This document shows, in pieces, positions 33,830 through 42,174 of a DNA stretch of 64,000 nucleotides. A program made the position numbers and the translations under genes. Numbering within the stretch: position 1 is the first letter of the stretch; every line of letters begins with the position of its first letter. The notes beneath the pieces are model-generated. The model saw nothing but the letters and a program-made list of their open reading frames with translations, ran no database searches and was not told the origin of the DNA. Source of the DNA: Neolewinella maritima (GTDB lineage: Bacteria > Bacteroidota > Bacteroidia > Chitinophagales > Saprospiraceae); contig NZ_CAKLPZ010000001.1 in assembly GCF_923081025.1 (NCBI RefSeq), positions 1,178,001 through 1,242,000 on the forward strand, given 5' to 3'.

Positions 33830-34339
33830 CTAGTACAAACTGTCATTCTCCACGTCCGCCGTACTCACTTCCATCGAATACCGGTCACACAATCCGCACT
33901 TCCTGAAGTAGTGGTCTACCGCCTGGAATTTGCGTACGATGACTTCCATGGTGAGCATCGTGCCGTCCCGGAGGTCGAAGCGCAGGTCACCGCGGTGCAC
34001 GATCCGGATTTGTCGCTTGATGCGGACACGCACGCGGTAGGCCAGCAGGTGCACGAAATCGACGTCAGCCTTAAGGATACCCACGCAGGCGATGCGCTGG
34101 TTGATATTTAGCCGGAACACCAGTCCCCGACTCAGCTCCTCCATGGTCAGGAAGGCTACCTCGCCGCCCACGTCGCGGCGCAGGGCATCGAACTGCCGTA
34201 CCCCACCGGTGTAGATCACGCGCGGCGAGCCGGTGCCGCCCCGCCACAGGCGCACGTAGAGGCTGTAGGGACCACCGAGTTGGTCCAGGGCGCCGGGCTT
34301 GAGCATGCCACCGGCATCGGTGGGGAGGGAGTAGATCAT
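33830..34339 (-). CDS. Hypothetical protein, beta-rich, unknown function
   Basis: 169 residues. It begins MIYSLPTDAGGMLKPGALDQ and continues with alternating hydrophobic strands (YSLYVRLWRGG, EVAFLTMEELSRGLVFRLN, KADVDFVHLLAYRVRVRIK, VHRGDLRFDLRDGTMLTMEVIVRKF). It ends with a Cys-containing KCGLCDRYS. No signal or membrane helix is visible. The text reads like a real protein rather than a GC shadow, and the divergent hydrolase gene starts 57 bp away. I do not recognise the family. Confidence 0.6.
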   Translation of the reverse strand: MIYSLPTDAGGMLKPGALDQLGGPYSLYVRLWRGGTGSPRVIYTGGVRQFDALRRDVGGEVAFLTMEELSRGLVFRLNINQRIACVGILKADVDFVHLLAYRVRVRIKRQIRIVHRGDLRFDLRDGTMLTMEVIVRKFQAVDHYFRKCGLCDRYSMEVSTADVENDSLY

Positions 34340-34396
34340 GGCGGGGGCGTAAGTGCGTTGGGTGCACTAGCTTGTGCTGCCACCAAACACCGCACG

Positions 34397-35287
34397 ATGC
34401 CGAAGTTCAATAAGTCGAAGCTACCCCAGGAAGTATTCACCCTGTACGACCGCTATGCGCACAATCAGCTCGACCGGCGGGGCTTCGTCAAGCAATTGTC
34501 GCAGTACGCCGTCGGGGGGCTCACGGTCAGCGCACTACTGGAATATTTGATGCCGCAGTACGCCAGCCGCGTGCAGATCGCGGCGGACGATCCTCGGCTA
34601 GATAGCGACACCGTAGAGTACACCACCCCGGAATCCGGCATCACCATCCGCGGTCAGCTCGCCCGCCCGGTAGACAAGACCGAAAAACTCCCCGGCATCC
34701 TGGTCGTGCACGAAAACCGCGGCCTGAACCCCTACATCGAGGACGTCGGCCGCCGCGCTGCCGTAGCCGACTTCATCTCTCTGGCTCCCGATGCACTGAC
34801 GCCCCTCGGCGGCTACCCCGGCAATGATGACGAGGGCCGCACCCTGCAGCGGGAGCGTGACCGGGACGCGATGGTTGACGACTTCGTCGCCGCCTACGAA
34901 TATCTCCGGCACCACCCCGAGTGCACGGGGCAGGTGGGGGTCGTAGGCTTCTGCTTTGGTGGATTTGTATCCAACGCCCTGGCGGTACGCTGTTCGGACC
35001 TCGGTGCGGCGGTCCCTTTCTATGGTAGTCAGCCCGCCGCGGAAGACGTGCCAAACATCCAGGCACCTCTCCTGCTACACTACGCCGAGCTCGACGAGCG
35101 CGTCAATGCCGGCTGGCCGGACTACGAGGCCGCCCTGCAGGATAACGGCAAAGAGTACGAAGCGCACATCTACCCCGACGTCAACCACGGCTTCCACAAC
35201 GACACCACGCCGCGCTACGACGAGGCGGCGGCTCAGCTGGCCTGGGAGCGTACAATCGCGTTCTTCAACGCTAAGTTGCGCAGCTAG
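34397..35287 (+). CDS. Dienelactone hydrolase family protein
   Basis: 296 residues from the ATG at 34397. Residues about 28-50 (RRGFVKQLSQYAVGGLTVSALLEYL) resemble a Tat-type signal set back from the N terminus, common in exported DLH proteins. Catalytic marks are VVHENRGLNPYIEDVGRR, the nucleophile elbow GVVGFCFGG with Cys, an Asp in YAELDERVN and His in VNHGFHND. The family opens enol-lactones such as dienelactone or acts as an esterase. Substrate unknown; it is a single gene. Confidence 0.9.
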   Translation: MPKFNKSKLPQEVFTLYDRYAHNQLDRRGFVKQLSQYAVGGLTVSALLEYLMPQYASRVQIAADDPRLDSDTVEYTTPESGITIRGQLARPVDKTEKLPGILVVHENRGLNPYIEDVGRRAAVADFISLAPDALTPLGGYPGNDDEGRTLQRERDRDAMVDDFVAAYEYLRHHPECTGQVGVVGFCFGGFVSNALAVRCSDLGAAVPFYGSQPAAEDVPNIQAPLLLHYAELDERVNAGWPDYEAALQDNGKEYEAHIYPDVNHGFHNDTTPRYDEAAAQLAWERTIAFFNAKLRS

Positions 35288-35316
35288 CCAGTCTCCCCGG
35301 CGTGCAACGCCTCGCC

Positions 35317-36015
35317 CTAGTCTCCCAGCTCGGTAGTGCGTACGCCGGCCCGGATCGCTACCGTCATGTCGTTTTGCGCCGGTGGCACCGGACAGGAAAA
35401 CCCATCGCTGTACGCGCAGTAGGGCTGGTACGCCTGGTTGAAGTCGATCAGCAGTTCATCACCCTCCGGGCTAGGCAGATCGATGTAGCGGCCCCCGCCG
35501 TAAGTTTCCTTTCCGGAGGTCGCATCGCGGAAGGGCAGGAACAGCAGACCGGCGTACTCCTCCGGTACGTTCGGATTGGTAGTTTCGTAAACATCCAGTG
35601 CGAGCTCCTCGCCCTGCAGTTCAAACGTAGCTCGCCCGTACACCCGAAACTCCGCCAGGCGGGCACTGCTGGTCTTCATCTCAATGATCTCCGGTTCGGA
35701 GTAGCGGGTGAAGTCGGCCACCACCACGTAGGCCGGATCGATGGGGTAGAAGTTGAGTCCGCCGAGCGCCTGCAGACGGGCCAGCTTGCTTTCGCTCAGG
35801 ATCGTCCGCTCGGGATCCAGGTAGGTCTCGCTGAGGTCGGCCTGAAATGCTGCGGCGTCGGCTACAGCGGTTTCCTGATCCGCTTGAGCATTTACTGAGT
35901 CCGCTATGAAAGGACGTCGGCTAGCGCACGAGCATACCAGCAGTAGAACTAGGAGAGTGACGGGGAGGCTGTACCGAGCACGAGCCGCCGTGCGCAAAGT
36001 AGGAATAGCATGCAT
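35317..36015 (-). CDS. DUF1684 lipoprotein
   Basis: 232 residues. After a basic N terminus the signal ends at lipobox VCSC, so it is an exported lipoprotein. The signature is TSGKETYGGGRYIDLPSPEG followed by LIDFNQAYQPYCAYSDGFSCPVPPAQN and IRAGV, all characteristic of DUF1684. The family is frequent in Bacteroidota and actinomycetes, with unknown function. It converges on the dienelactone hydrolase gene. Confidence 0.88.
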   Translation of the reverse strand: MHAIPTLRTAARARYSLPVTLLVLLLVCSCASRRPFIADSVNAQADQETAVADAAAFQADLSETYLDPERTILSESKLARLQALGGLNFYPIDPAYVVVADFTRYSEPEIIEMKTSSARLAEFRVYGRATFELQGEELALDVYETTNPNVPEEYAGLLFLPFRDATSGKETYGGGRYIDLPSPEGDELLIDFNQAYQPYCAYSDGFSCPVPPAQNDMTVAIRAGVRTTELGD

Positions 36016-36308
36016 CAGACAAATCTACGCCGCCACCACCCAAAAAGGCCGAGTGGCTTCTAGCCCGAGTGTCTCCGGAGTACTGCGTAGTCGGATAGCG
36101 GGGGGCGAACTATCTTGATCGGTCCAGGCTACTCGGCCCCCGTATATTGTCCCGCCCACGAGACACCTTTCCGTACATATTCTAGACCGAACGCTGGTCC
36201 ATCAGGAGCATAAGCGGCTATAGTTCAATGACGCGGTGCTACCGGCGGGCCCATTAAGTTTCGTAACCTTCAGCTTCACCAGTTTATGGTATCTGCCATT
36301 CTAGACCT
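36016..36308. other. Intergenic region, no gene found
   Basis: 293 bp between divergent genes. Stop codons interrupt all frames, and I find no RNA gene or clear hairpin. The final 60 bp are richer in A and T and presumably carry the promoter of the phosphotransferase gene, but I cannot assign a good -33/-7 pair. Confidence 0.5.
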
Positions 36309-37340
36309 ATGCCCAAGCCCATCCGACCCGGAGAAGAACTCCCCACCCAGCGCCTCGAACCCTACCTGCGCCAGCAACTGCCCGAACTAACCGGCCCGCT
36401 CACCATCACCCAGTTTCACGGGGGACACGCTAACCTGACCTACGAACTTCGCTTCGGGGACCAGGAGCTGGTGCTGCGCCGCCCGCCCTTCGGCACCATC
36501 GCCCCCGGGGCTCACGACATGCGGCGGGAGTACCAGATCCTGTCCCGCCTGGGGGATCGCTTCGCACCCGCGCCCCGCGCCCTCTTGCTGTGTACGGATC
36601 CAGAGGTGATCGGTGCCGACTTCGTGGTCATGGAGCGGCGGCACGGCGTCGTGGTGCGCTACGGACTACCGGAGGTGTTCCAGGGGCTGCCCGACGTGGA
36701 GCGCAGACTGACCGATGCCCTCATGCGCGTAAGTGCCGATCTGCACCGCGTAGACGTAGCGCAGGCCGGTCTGCAGGACCTTGGGAAGCCCGCAGGATTC
36801 GCCGTCCGCCAGCTGCGCGGCTGGACCAAACGCTGGCAACTGGCCAAACTAGAGGAAAACGCCGCGATGGATCACCTGGCCACAGCCCTGGCTGACGATA
36901 TTCCCGGGCCGCAGGCCGTGAGCATCGTGCACGGCGACCTGAAGTTCGACAACTGTCAGTATCAGGCCGAGGAGCCGGACCGCGTGAGTTCAGTCTTCGA
37001 CTGGGATATGGCTACGCTGGGCGATCCGCTGATCGACCTGGCCGGCACGCTCAGCTTCTGGCCCGATCCGGCGCTGAACGCCGCCGACATGCCGATCCGC
37101 CTGCTGGACGGCAACTGGCCCGATAAAGCCTACCTCAAGGCCCGCTACGCGGAGTACACCGGCTTCGACCTGAGTCGTATGTCCTGGTACGAAGCCTTTG
37201 CCTGCTACAAAACTGCCGTGATCGCCCAGCAGCTCTACCACCGCTACGTTCAGGGGAGTACGCGGGATGAGCGGATGGAAAAGTTCGGCCGCGCCGCCCG
37301 CGCCTTCGCCCAATTGGGGCGGGACAAGCTCGCCGCCTAG
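36309..37340 (+). CDS. Aminoglycoside phosphotransferase-fold kinase (LvaA / ACAD10-11 kinase-domain-like)
   Basis: 343 residues. The protein-kinase-like APH fold is shown by the N-lobe FHGGHANLTYELRF...LVLRRPP, the GAHDMRREYQIL helix, the catalytic loop SIVHGDLKFDNCQY (Asp and Asn) and the metal Asp in VFDWDMATLGDPLIDLAG. This pattern matches the kinase that precedes an acyl-CoA dehydrogenase in many bacteria and is fused to one in animal ACAD10 and ACAD11. In Pseudomonas, LvaA phosphorylates 4-hydroxyacyl-CoA. The acyl-CoA dehydrogenase gene follows 63 bp on, which supports this role. Aminoglycoside resistance is unlikely. Confidence 0.85.
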   Translation: MPKPIRPGEELPTQRLEPYLRQQLPELTGPLTITQFHGGHANLTYELRFGDQELVLRRPPFGTIAPGAHDMRREYQILSRLGDRFAPAPRALLLCTDPEVIGADFVVMERRHGVVVRYGLPEVFQGLPDVERRLTDALMRVSADLHRVDVAQAGLQDLGKPAGFAVRQLRGWTKRWQLAKLEENAAMDHLATALADDIPGPQAVSIVHGDLKFDNCQYQAEEPDRVSSVFDWDMATLGDPLIDLAGTLSFWPDPALNAADMPIRLLDGNWPDKAYLKARYAEYTGFDLSRMSWYEAFACYKTAVIAQQLYHRYVQGSTRDERMEKFGRAARAFAQLGRDKLAA

Positions 37341-37345
37341 CTCCT

Positions 37346-37353
37346 TACCTTGC
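37346..37353 (+). promoter_or_regulatory. Weak -7-like element before the acyl-CoA dehydrogenase gene
   Basis: TACCTTGC between the kinase and dehydrogenase genes could give an internal promoter 50 bp before the ATG. It is weak and no -33 box is clear. Confidence 0.3.
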
Positions 37354-37403
37354 ACCTGCGGCCCCCCGCCCACTTAGAGGCCCGCCCCCCTAACCCCCCG
37401 ACC

Positions 37404-38684
37404 ATGCACTTCGCCTATACCCCCACCACCCAGGATAACATCCGCCACCTCACCGCCTTCATGGAGGAGCACGTATACCCCCTGGAGGCGGAGTATCGCG
37501 CGTTCACCCAGGCCAATCCCTGGCAGGTGTTTCCGCCGATGGAGGGGTTGAAGGAACGGGCCAAGGCCGCCGGACTGTGGAACCTGTTCCTGCCCGAGGA
37601 GTACGGTGAGCTCAGTCCGGGACTGACCAACCTGGAGTACGCCCCCCTGGCCGAGATCATGGGCCGCGTGCTCTGGGCCAGCGAGATATTCAACTGTAAC
37701 GCCCCGGATACCGGCAACATGGAAGTGCTGGCTAAGTACGGCACCTCCGACCAGCAGCGCGACTGGCTGCTGCCGCTGCTCGACGGACAGATTCGCTCCG
37801 CCTTCCTGATGACGGAGCCGGCTGTAGCCTCTTCGGATGCCACCAATATCACGACCCGCATCGAGCGCGATGGCGATGACTACGTCATCAACGGCCACAA
37901 GTGGTGGAGTACCGGCGCGATGCACCCCGACTGCAAGCTGTACATCGTGATGGGTAAGACCGACCCCGAGGCCCAGCGCCACGTGCAGCAGAGTATGATC
38001 CTGGTGCCGGCCGATACGCCGGGGGTGGATATCGTGCGCCCGCTGCAGGCATTCGGGACGGTGGACAGTCCGCACGGCCACGCCGAGATCAAACTGACCG
38101 ACGTGCGCGTACCGGCCGGTAATCTGCTGTTGGGGGAGGGCAGGGGCTTCGAGATCGCGCAGGGCCGGCTGGGGCCGGGGCGCATCCATCACTGCATGCG
38201 GCTCATCGGCACGGCCCAGCGCTCGCTGGAGCTGCTGTGTAAGCGGGTGGGGGAGCGGACGGCCTTCGGGCGGGAGCTCAGCAAGTTCAGCAGCATCCGC
38301 CAGGAGGTAGCACGCTGCCGCTGCGAGATCGAGCAGGCCCGCCTGCTGACCCTTTCGGCCGCCGACCGCATCGACCGCCAGGGCATCAAGGCGGCCAAGG
38401 ATCTGGTGGCGATGATCAAGATCGTATGTCCGACCATGGCCTGCACGGTCATCGACCGCGCCATCCAGGCGCACGGCGGACTCGGCGTATCCAGCGACCT
38501 GCCATTAGCCGAATACTATGTCTACGCCCGCAGCATCCGACTTGCCGACGGTCCGGACGAAGTGCACATGTACCAACTGGGTCGCAATACGATCAGCGCG
38601 TATGGTAGTCTGCGCGAGCCTGCGGAGACGTCTCCCCTCTCCCCTGGAGAGGGGCCGGGGGAGAGGCAGAAAGGCAATGAGTAG
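37404..38684 (+). CDS. Acyl-CoA dehydrogenase (LvaC / ACAD11-like) with repeat-derived C terminus
   Basis: 426 residues from the ATG at 37404. FAD and substrate motifs are [17 protein letters not shown], the strand [21 protein letters not shown], and the C-terminal [18 protein letters not shown]. The segment [29 protein letters not shown] is characteristic of the ACAD10/11 clade. It probably acts on the phosphorylated 4-hydroxyacyl-CoA made by the preceding kinase. The natural end appears to be near [12 protein letters not shown]; the following residues ([15 protein letters not shown]) are encoded by a palindromic repeat at 38631-38667. Confidence 0.92.
   Translation: MHFAYTPTTQDNIRHLTAFMEEHVYPLEAEYRAFTQANPWQVFPPMEGLKERAKAAGLWNLFLPEEYGELSPGLTNLEYAPLAEIMGRVLWASEIFNCNAPDTGNMEVLAKYGTSDQQRDWLLPLLDGQIRSAFLMTEPAVASSDATNITTRIERDGDDYVINGHKWWSTGAMHPDCKLYIVMGKTDPEAQRHVQQSMILVPADTPGVDIVRPLQAFGTVDSPHGHAEIKLTDVRVPAGNLLLGEGRGFEIAQGRLGPGRIHHCMRLIGTAQRSLELLCKRVGERTAFGRELSKFSSIRQEVARCRCEIEQARLLTLSAADRIDRQGIKAAKDLVAMIKIVCPTMACTVIDRAIQAHGGLGVSSDLPLAEYYVYARSIRLADGPDEVHMYQLGRNTISAYGSLREPAETSPLSPGEGPGERQKGNE
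38631..38667. repeat. REP-like palindrome inside the 3' end of the acyl-CoA dehydrogenase gene
   Basis: Perfect arms CCCCTCTCC (38634-38642) and GGAGAGGGG (38646-38654) with a 3-nt loop, followed by a GGGGGAGAGG echo. The wording is like the CTCCCCTCTCC...GGAGAGGGGCCGGGG palindromes I recall dispersed in many bacterial genomes. It lies just before the stop and is translated. Confidence 0.7.
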
Positions 38685-38720
38685 CTACACATAAGTACAG
38701 CATTCAGAAGTACTGATAGC

Positions 38721-39158
38721 ATGATCCGCATCCAACACGTTACCCTGATCGTCCGGGAACTCGCCCCCGCCCGCGACTTCTACGTACAGGAGTTCGGCTT
38801 GCGCGAACGCAGGGTGCCGGGGCTGGACTACCCGGGGGCCTTCCTGATCGTGAACGCGCAGCAGGAACTCCACCTCGCGGAGCTCCCCGACACGGCGCCG
38901 TCCTTCCGGGGCCATGTATGTCTGCGGGTGCCGGACTTCAGTGCCGTATTTCACCGCATGAAGGCGCTCGGCCGACTCGACACCTCCCCCTGGGGTAAGC
39001 TTCGCGAACTGCCGGACGGGTCGCTACAGCTGTACGTGCGCGACCCCTCGGGTAACCTGGTCGAGGTGTGTTCGGAGCCGGAAGACCGGGCCGGGATCGA
39101 CCCGCAGATATTTGCCGATCCGCTTTACGGAGGCCAGCCGTTTCGGTACTTGGAATGA
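38721..39158 (+). CDS. VOC-superfamily (glyoxalase-like) protein
   Basis: 145 residues. It starts MIRIQHVTLIVRELAPARDFYVQEFGLRE, the first beta-alpha-beta module of the vicinal oxygen chelate fold. The second module ends SLQLYVRDPSGNLVEVCSEPED. Possible metal ligands are His6, a Glu or His in ELHLAEL and the Glu of NLVEV. Members are glyoxalases, dioxygenases, epimerases or resistance proteins; the reaction is not predictable. It follows the dehydrogenase by 36 bp and may share its transcript. Confidence 0.88.
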   Translation: MIRIQHVTLIVRELAPARDFYVQEFGLRERRVPGLDYPGAFLIVNAQQELHLAELPDTAPSFRGHVCLRVPDFSAVFHRMKALGRLDTSPWGKLRELPDGSLQLYVRDPSGNLVEVCSEPEDRAGIDPQIFADPLYGGQPFRYLE

Positions 39159-39200
39159 CGCAGACGACGTTTGATGGTATCCGGATGCATTTCTCCGGCC

Positions 39201-39208
39201 TATATTCG
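39201..39208 (+). promoter_or_regulatory. Candidate -7 element for the DUF4956 operon
   Basis: TATATTCG, one change from TAnnTTTG, lies 20 bp before the ATG at 39229. The nearest TTTG (39170-39173) is 27 bp upstream, longer than usual. Confidence 0.45.
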
Positions 39209-39228
39209 CCCGTTACAGACTTACCAAT

Positions 39229-39969
39229 ATGCTTGATTTTGACGTACTCAATTACGATCCCGACACACCGGGCTTTTACGTCATTCTGCTGTCTACGCTC
39301 TTCTCCTTCTTCTTGTCTTCACTGATCGCGATCACCTATCAGCTGACGACCAAGAGCATCTACCGGCGGGCCCACTTTCTGCAGGCCCTGGTGCTGATCA
39401 GTATGGTGGCGGCGATGATCATGCAGGCCATTGGAGATAGCGTGGCGCGCGGGTTGGGTATCCTGGGTGCACTCAGTATTATCCGCTTCCGCACGGTGCT
39501 CGACGACCCCCGCAACATCACCTTCATGTTTGCCTCGCTGGGTGTGGGTATCGCGGCCGGCGTGCTGGGCTTTACCGTGGCGCTGACGTCTACCCTGGTG
39601 TTCTGTCTGGCCGCCTTCATCCTGTACCTATCCCCCCTGAGCGACAACAACGAGCTCATCGGTGAGCTGCGGCTACAGGTCCTTAAGGAAGACCACCTGC
39701 GGGCTACTATCGAGACGGCGATGGACCGCTACTGCCGCGACTACGAACTGGAAAAGCTTCGCTACCTCAACCCTAAGCGGATGAAGAACTACACCGAGCA
39801 GGGCCTGCCCGTGGTGGAGGAGATCAGCCGCGAAGACCTGCAGGAGTTTACCTACCTGGTACGGCTCCGCCCCTCCGCTACGCTGACCGAGCTGACCGCC
39901 GGATTGGAGGAGATCGAAGGACTCGAAGACCTGCGCCTCAATTTCCAGCAACGTCAAACCAAACTCTAG
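39229..39969 (+). CDS. DUF4956 integral membrane protein
   Basis: 246 residues. Four membrane helices lie in the first 140 residues: about 18-37, 50-67, 95-113 and 117-132. The signature IGDSVARGLGILGALSIIRFRTVLDDPRNITFMF marks DUF4956. The cytoplasmic C-terminal 110 residues are charged and form an alpha/beta domain (TYLVRLRPSATLTELTAGLEEI). The family is widespread and often found near VTC-type polyphosphate polymerases or CotH-like proteins; its function is unknown. Here it heads a three-gene operon with a HlyD-like adaptor 7 bp downstream and a TolC-like protein. Confidence 0.9.
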   Translation: MLDFDVLNYDPDTPGFYVILLSTLFSFFLSSLIAITYQLTTKSIYRRAHFLQALVLISMVAAMIMQAIGDSVARGLGILGALSIIRFRTVLDDPRNITFMFASLGVGIAAGVLGFTVALTSTLVFCLAAFILYLSPLSDNNELIGELRLQVLKEDHLRATIETAMDRYCRDYELEKLRYLNPKRMKNYTEQGLPVVEEISREDLQEFTYLVRLRPSATLTELTAGLEEIEGLEDLRLNFQQRQTKL

Positions 39970-39976
39970 TCCGGCC

Positions 39977-40987
39977 GTGAAGATCAATCTGTTCTACATC
40001 GTGGTGGTCCTGGTAGGGGTAGCGCTATTCTTTTTGCTGAGCGATCCGCCGGGCGACGAACTGGCCTTCTACGGCTTTGCCGAAAGCAACGAGATGGAGG
40101 TCAACTACAACCAGCCCGGCGCGGTAGTCCGCATCCTGGTGCAGCCGGGGCAGGCCGTCGATAGCGGCGACGTGCTCCTCGTACTGGAAAGCCGGCCTAA
40201 ACAGCAGCGGCTCGCCGATCAGGCCTACCGCATCGAGGAAGAGACCGCCGAGCAGGCCGATCGTCAGGCCAGCCGCCGCGAAGACCTGGCTGCCCTGGAG
40301 CTCGAACAGCGTAACCGACTGGCTACCATCGACGAACAGATTACGGAGCTGCAGCAGGAGATCGACTTCAAGTCCTCCCTATCGCAGGAGTTGAGCACCG
40401 TAGACCTGCCCCGGGCTACCTACCAACCCCTGCGCGACGAACTGCAGCAGCTCGAACAGCGCCGCCAGCGGGCCGTAGATAGCTATACCCAGGAACGCAG
40501 TGCGCTGGAGCGTAGCCTGACCTACGGACAGTCGCCCGCCCGCCAGCGTATCCTCCGCCTGCAGGCCGAGGCCCGCTTCGATAGCAGTCTGCAGCAGGAG
40601 CAGGTCATCCTGACCGCCCCGGCCGATGGCCTGGTGGGTAGCATCAACTGCCGGGAAGGAGAGTATAAATCTGCCTACGCCAACCTCATCACCTTCTACC
40701 AACCGCACTCGGAGCTGGTCAAGGGGTATGTACACGAGAATTTGGCCGTGGAGGTCCGCGTGGGTGATCAGTTCGACGTGATCAGTCTGCAGGAGGAAGG
40801 GAGCCAGTACCGCGGGGAGGTGATCGGTCTCGGCAGCCGGATCGTCGAGATTCCCACCCGCCTGCGCAAGTTTCCCGAGGTAGCCAGCTACGGACGGGAA
40901 GTGACGCTGCGGATTCCCGCTACGAACGACTTTCTGCAGAAAGAGAAGGTGAGTCTGCGGTACCTCGGTCAAGGCGAACGGGAGTGA
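39977..40987 (+). CDS. HlyD-like membrane fusion (periplasmic adaptor) protein
   Basis: 336 residues from a GTG 7 bp after the DUF4956 stop. One N-terminal membrane anchor (FYIVVVLVGVALFFLLS, residues about 5-22) is followed by the lipoyl half-motif QPGAVVRILVQPGQAVDSGDVLLVLES. A long coiled coil rich in Gln/Glu/Arg spans about residues 75-200. The second lipoyl half (VILTAPADGLVGSINCREGEYKS) and a beta-barrel domain follow. These are the parts of adaptors that link an inner-membrane pump to a TolC-type channel. No ABC, RND or MFS pump is adjacent. Confidence 0.87.
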   Translation: MKINLFYIVVVLVGVALFFLLSDPPGDELAFYGFAESNEMEVNYNQPGAVVRILVQPGQAVDSGDVLLVLESRPKQQRLADQAYRIEEETAEQADRQASRREDLAALELEQRNRLATIDEQITELQQEIDFKSSLSQELSTVDLPRATYQPLRDELQQLEQRRQRAVDSYTQERSALERSLTYGQSPARQRILRLQAEARFDSSLQQEQVILTAPADGLVGSINCREGEYKSAYANLITFYQPHSELVKGYVHENLAVEVRVGDQFDVISLQEEGSQYRGEVIGLGSRIVEIPTRLRKFPEVASYGREVTLRIPATNDFLQKEKVSLRYLGQGERE

Positions 40988-42171
40988 TGGGTCGCTACGT
41001 ACTGCTGTCCGTAATGCTCACGGGGCTATGCTCCGCCGCAGGTGCTCAGGCGATCGACGTGGAACAGTTCTTCGCCCGGGGTGGCGTCAACCTGTCCGCC
41101 CCTGCACCCCAAGCCGGTCCCCGCTTTCGCACCCCCTTCATCGACTCGTACGACCTGCGCACCGAGACGGACGAAAACAACTACGAACGGCAGGAGTACA
41201 CCCTGCGGCTCAACTTCTCCTCCCGCGGCCGCGCCCGGGCCCAGCGGGCGTTCTACGATCAGCTACTACTGGAACCCCTGGAAACTCTCAATGAAGCGAC
41301 CTGCGACCGTACCGAAGACCTCTACCGCGACTGGGTCCGGCTCTACCTGCTGCAGCGCGAACTGGAGATCGTCGACTCCCTACAGCTGGTGTACCAGGAC
41401 CGGCAGCGCGTTGCCGATCGCTACGCCGCCGCCCTGCGGGGTGATCCTAACGACCGCTTTAAATTACGTACGGATCGGACGGAACTACTCCTTGATCGGC
41501 AGGCTATTCTACAGCGTATAGCGCAACTGCGTGCAGCCTACGGACTCGACGATGCCCCCCTGGACTTCACCGCCTTTCCTACCGTTGACGACTTAGCTAC
41601 CCGCGCTGAAGAACTAGCCATAGCCCCCCGTCAGGATCCCGAAACCGCCTATGACCTGGCGCTCATCGACCGGGAGATCGCCCTGGAAGAAGCCGAAGGA
41701 CGGCAGTTGCTCGACTTCCTGCAACTGCGCTACCGCTCCAATCGAGACAGTGAGTTCAGAGAGAATTTTTCGGTTGGACTAGCCCTACGTATCCGCGATT
41801 CTGGCGACAGCAAGCTGAAGATCCGGCAACTACAACTCGAGAAAGAATTGATCGAGCGGGAGGGAAGTTTGCAGACGCAGGTGCGCCAGATCGCCGGCAC
41901 CTTCAGCGCTACCGCCCTGCGCGGCGCCATCGCGTCCTACCGGGCCACGGAGCTGATCCTCCGCGAAGAAGCCGACGACCTGAGTAGTTTGGCCACCACC
42001 GTGGCGAGCCGGGAAGACGTAGACCCCCGCTTTCTGCTGCGCGTAAACGCCCAACGGCTCGAGCGGCAACTGGACCGGCTTAGCGCAGTAGAGCGGGTAC
42101 TGGAAGCGTATCTGGACTGGCGGGACGCCCGCGAGGAACTGTGCAGCTATCCCGGTGGCGAACTGCTGTAG
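40987..42171 (+). CDS. TolC-like outer-membrane factor, divergent
   Basis: 394 residues from the ATG at 40987, which overlaps the preceding stop (TGATG). A signal peptide (MGRYVLLSVMLTGLCSAAGAQ) is followed by two long helical regions with heptad character, about residues 80-190 and 215-380, with beta-like text between (FLQLRYRSNRDSEFRENFSVGLALRIRDSGDSKLKIRQ). The order strand - coiled coil - strand - coiled coil suggests an outer-membrane efflux protein, but sequence identity to TolC is too low for certainty. Context (DUF4956, adaptor) supports an envelope-spanning role. Confidence 0.65.
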   Translation: MGRYVLLSVMLTGLCSAAGAQAIDVEQFFARGGVNLSAPAPQAGPRFRTPFIDSYDLRTETDENNYERQEYTLRLNFSSRGRARAQRAFYDQLLLEPLETLNEATCDRTEDLYRDWVRLYLLQRELEIVDSLQLVYQDRQRVADRYAAALRGDPNDRFKLRTDRTELLLDRQAILQRIAQLRAAYGLDDAPLDFTAFPTVDDLATRAEELAIAPRQDPETAYDLALIDREIALEEAEGRQLLDFLQLRYRSNRDSEFRENFSVGLALRIRDSGDSKLKIRQLQLEKELIEREGSLQTQVRQIAGTFSATALRGAIASYRATELILREEADDLSSLATTVASREDVDPRFLLRVNAQRLERQLDRLSAVERVLEAYLDWRDAREELCSYPGGELL

Positions 42172-42174
42172 TTG

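Noticed and set aside
36309-37340. Aminoglycoside resistance kinase
   Set aside because: The fold is shared, but the linked acyl-CoA dehydrogenase and the LvaA/ACAD10-like pattern indicate acyl-CoA metabolism.
37374-38474. 366-codon open frame on the minus strand
   Set aside because: Antisense shadow of the acyl-CoA dehydrogenase; composition is typical of codon-bias artefacts.
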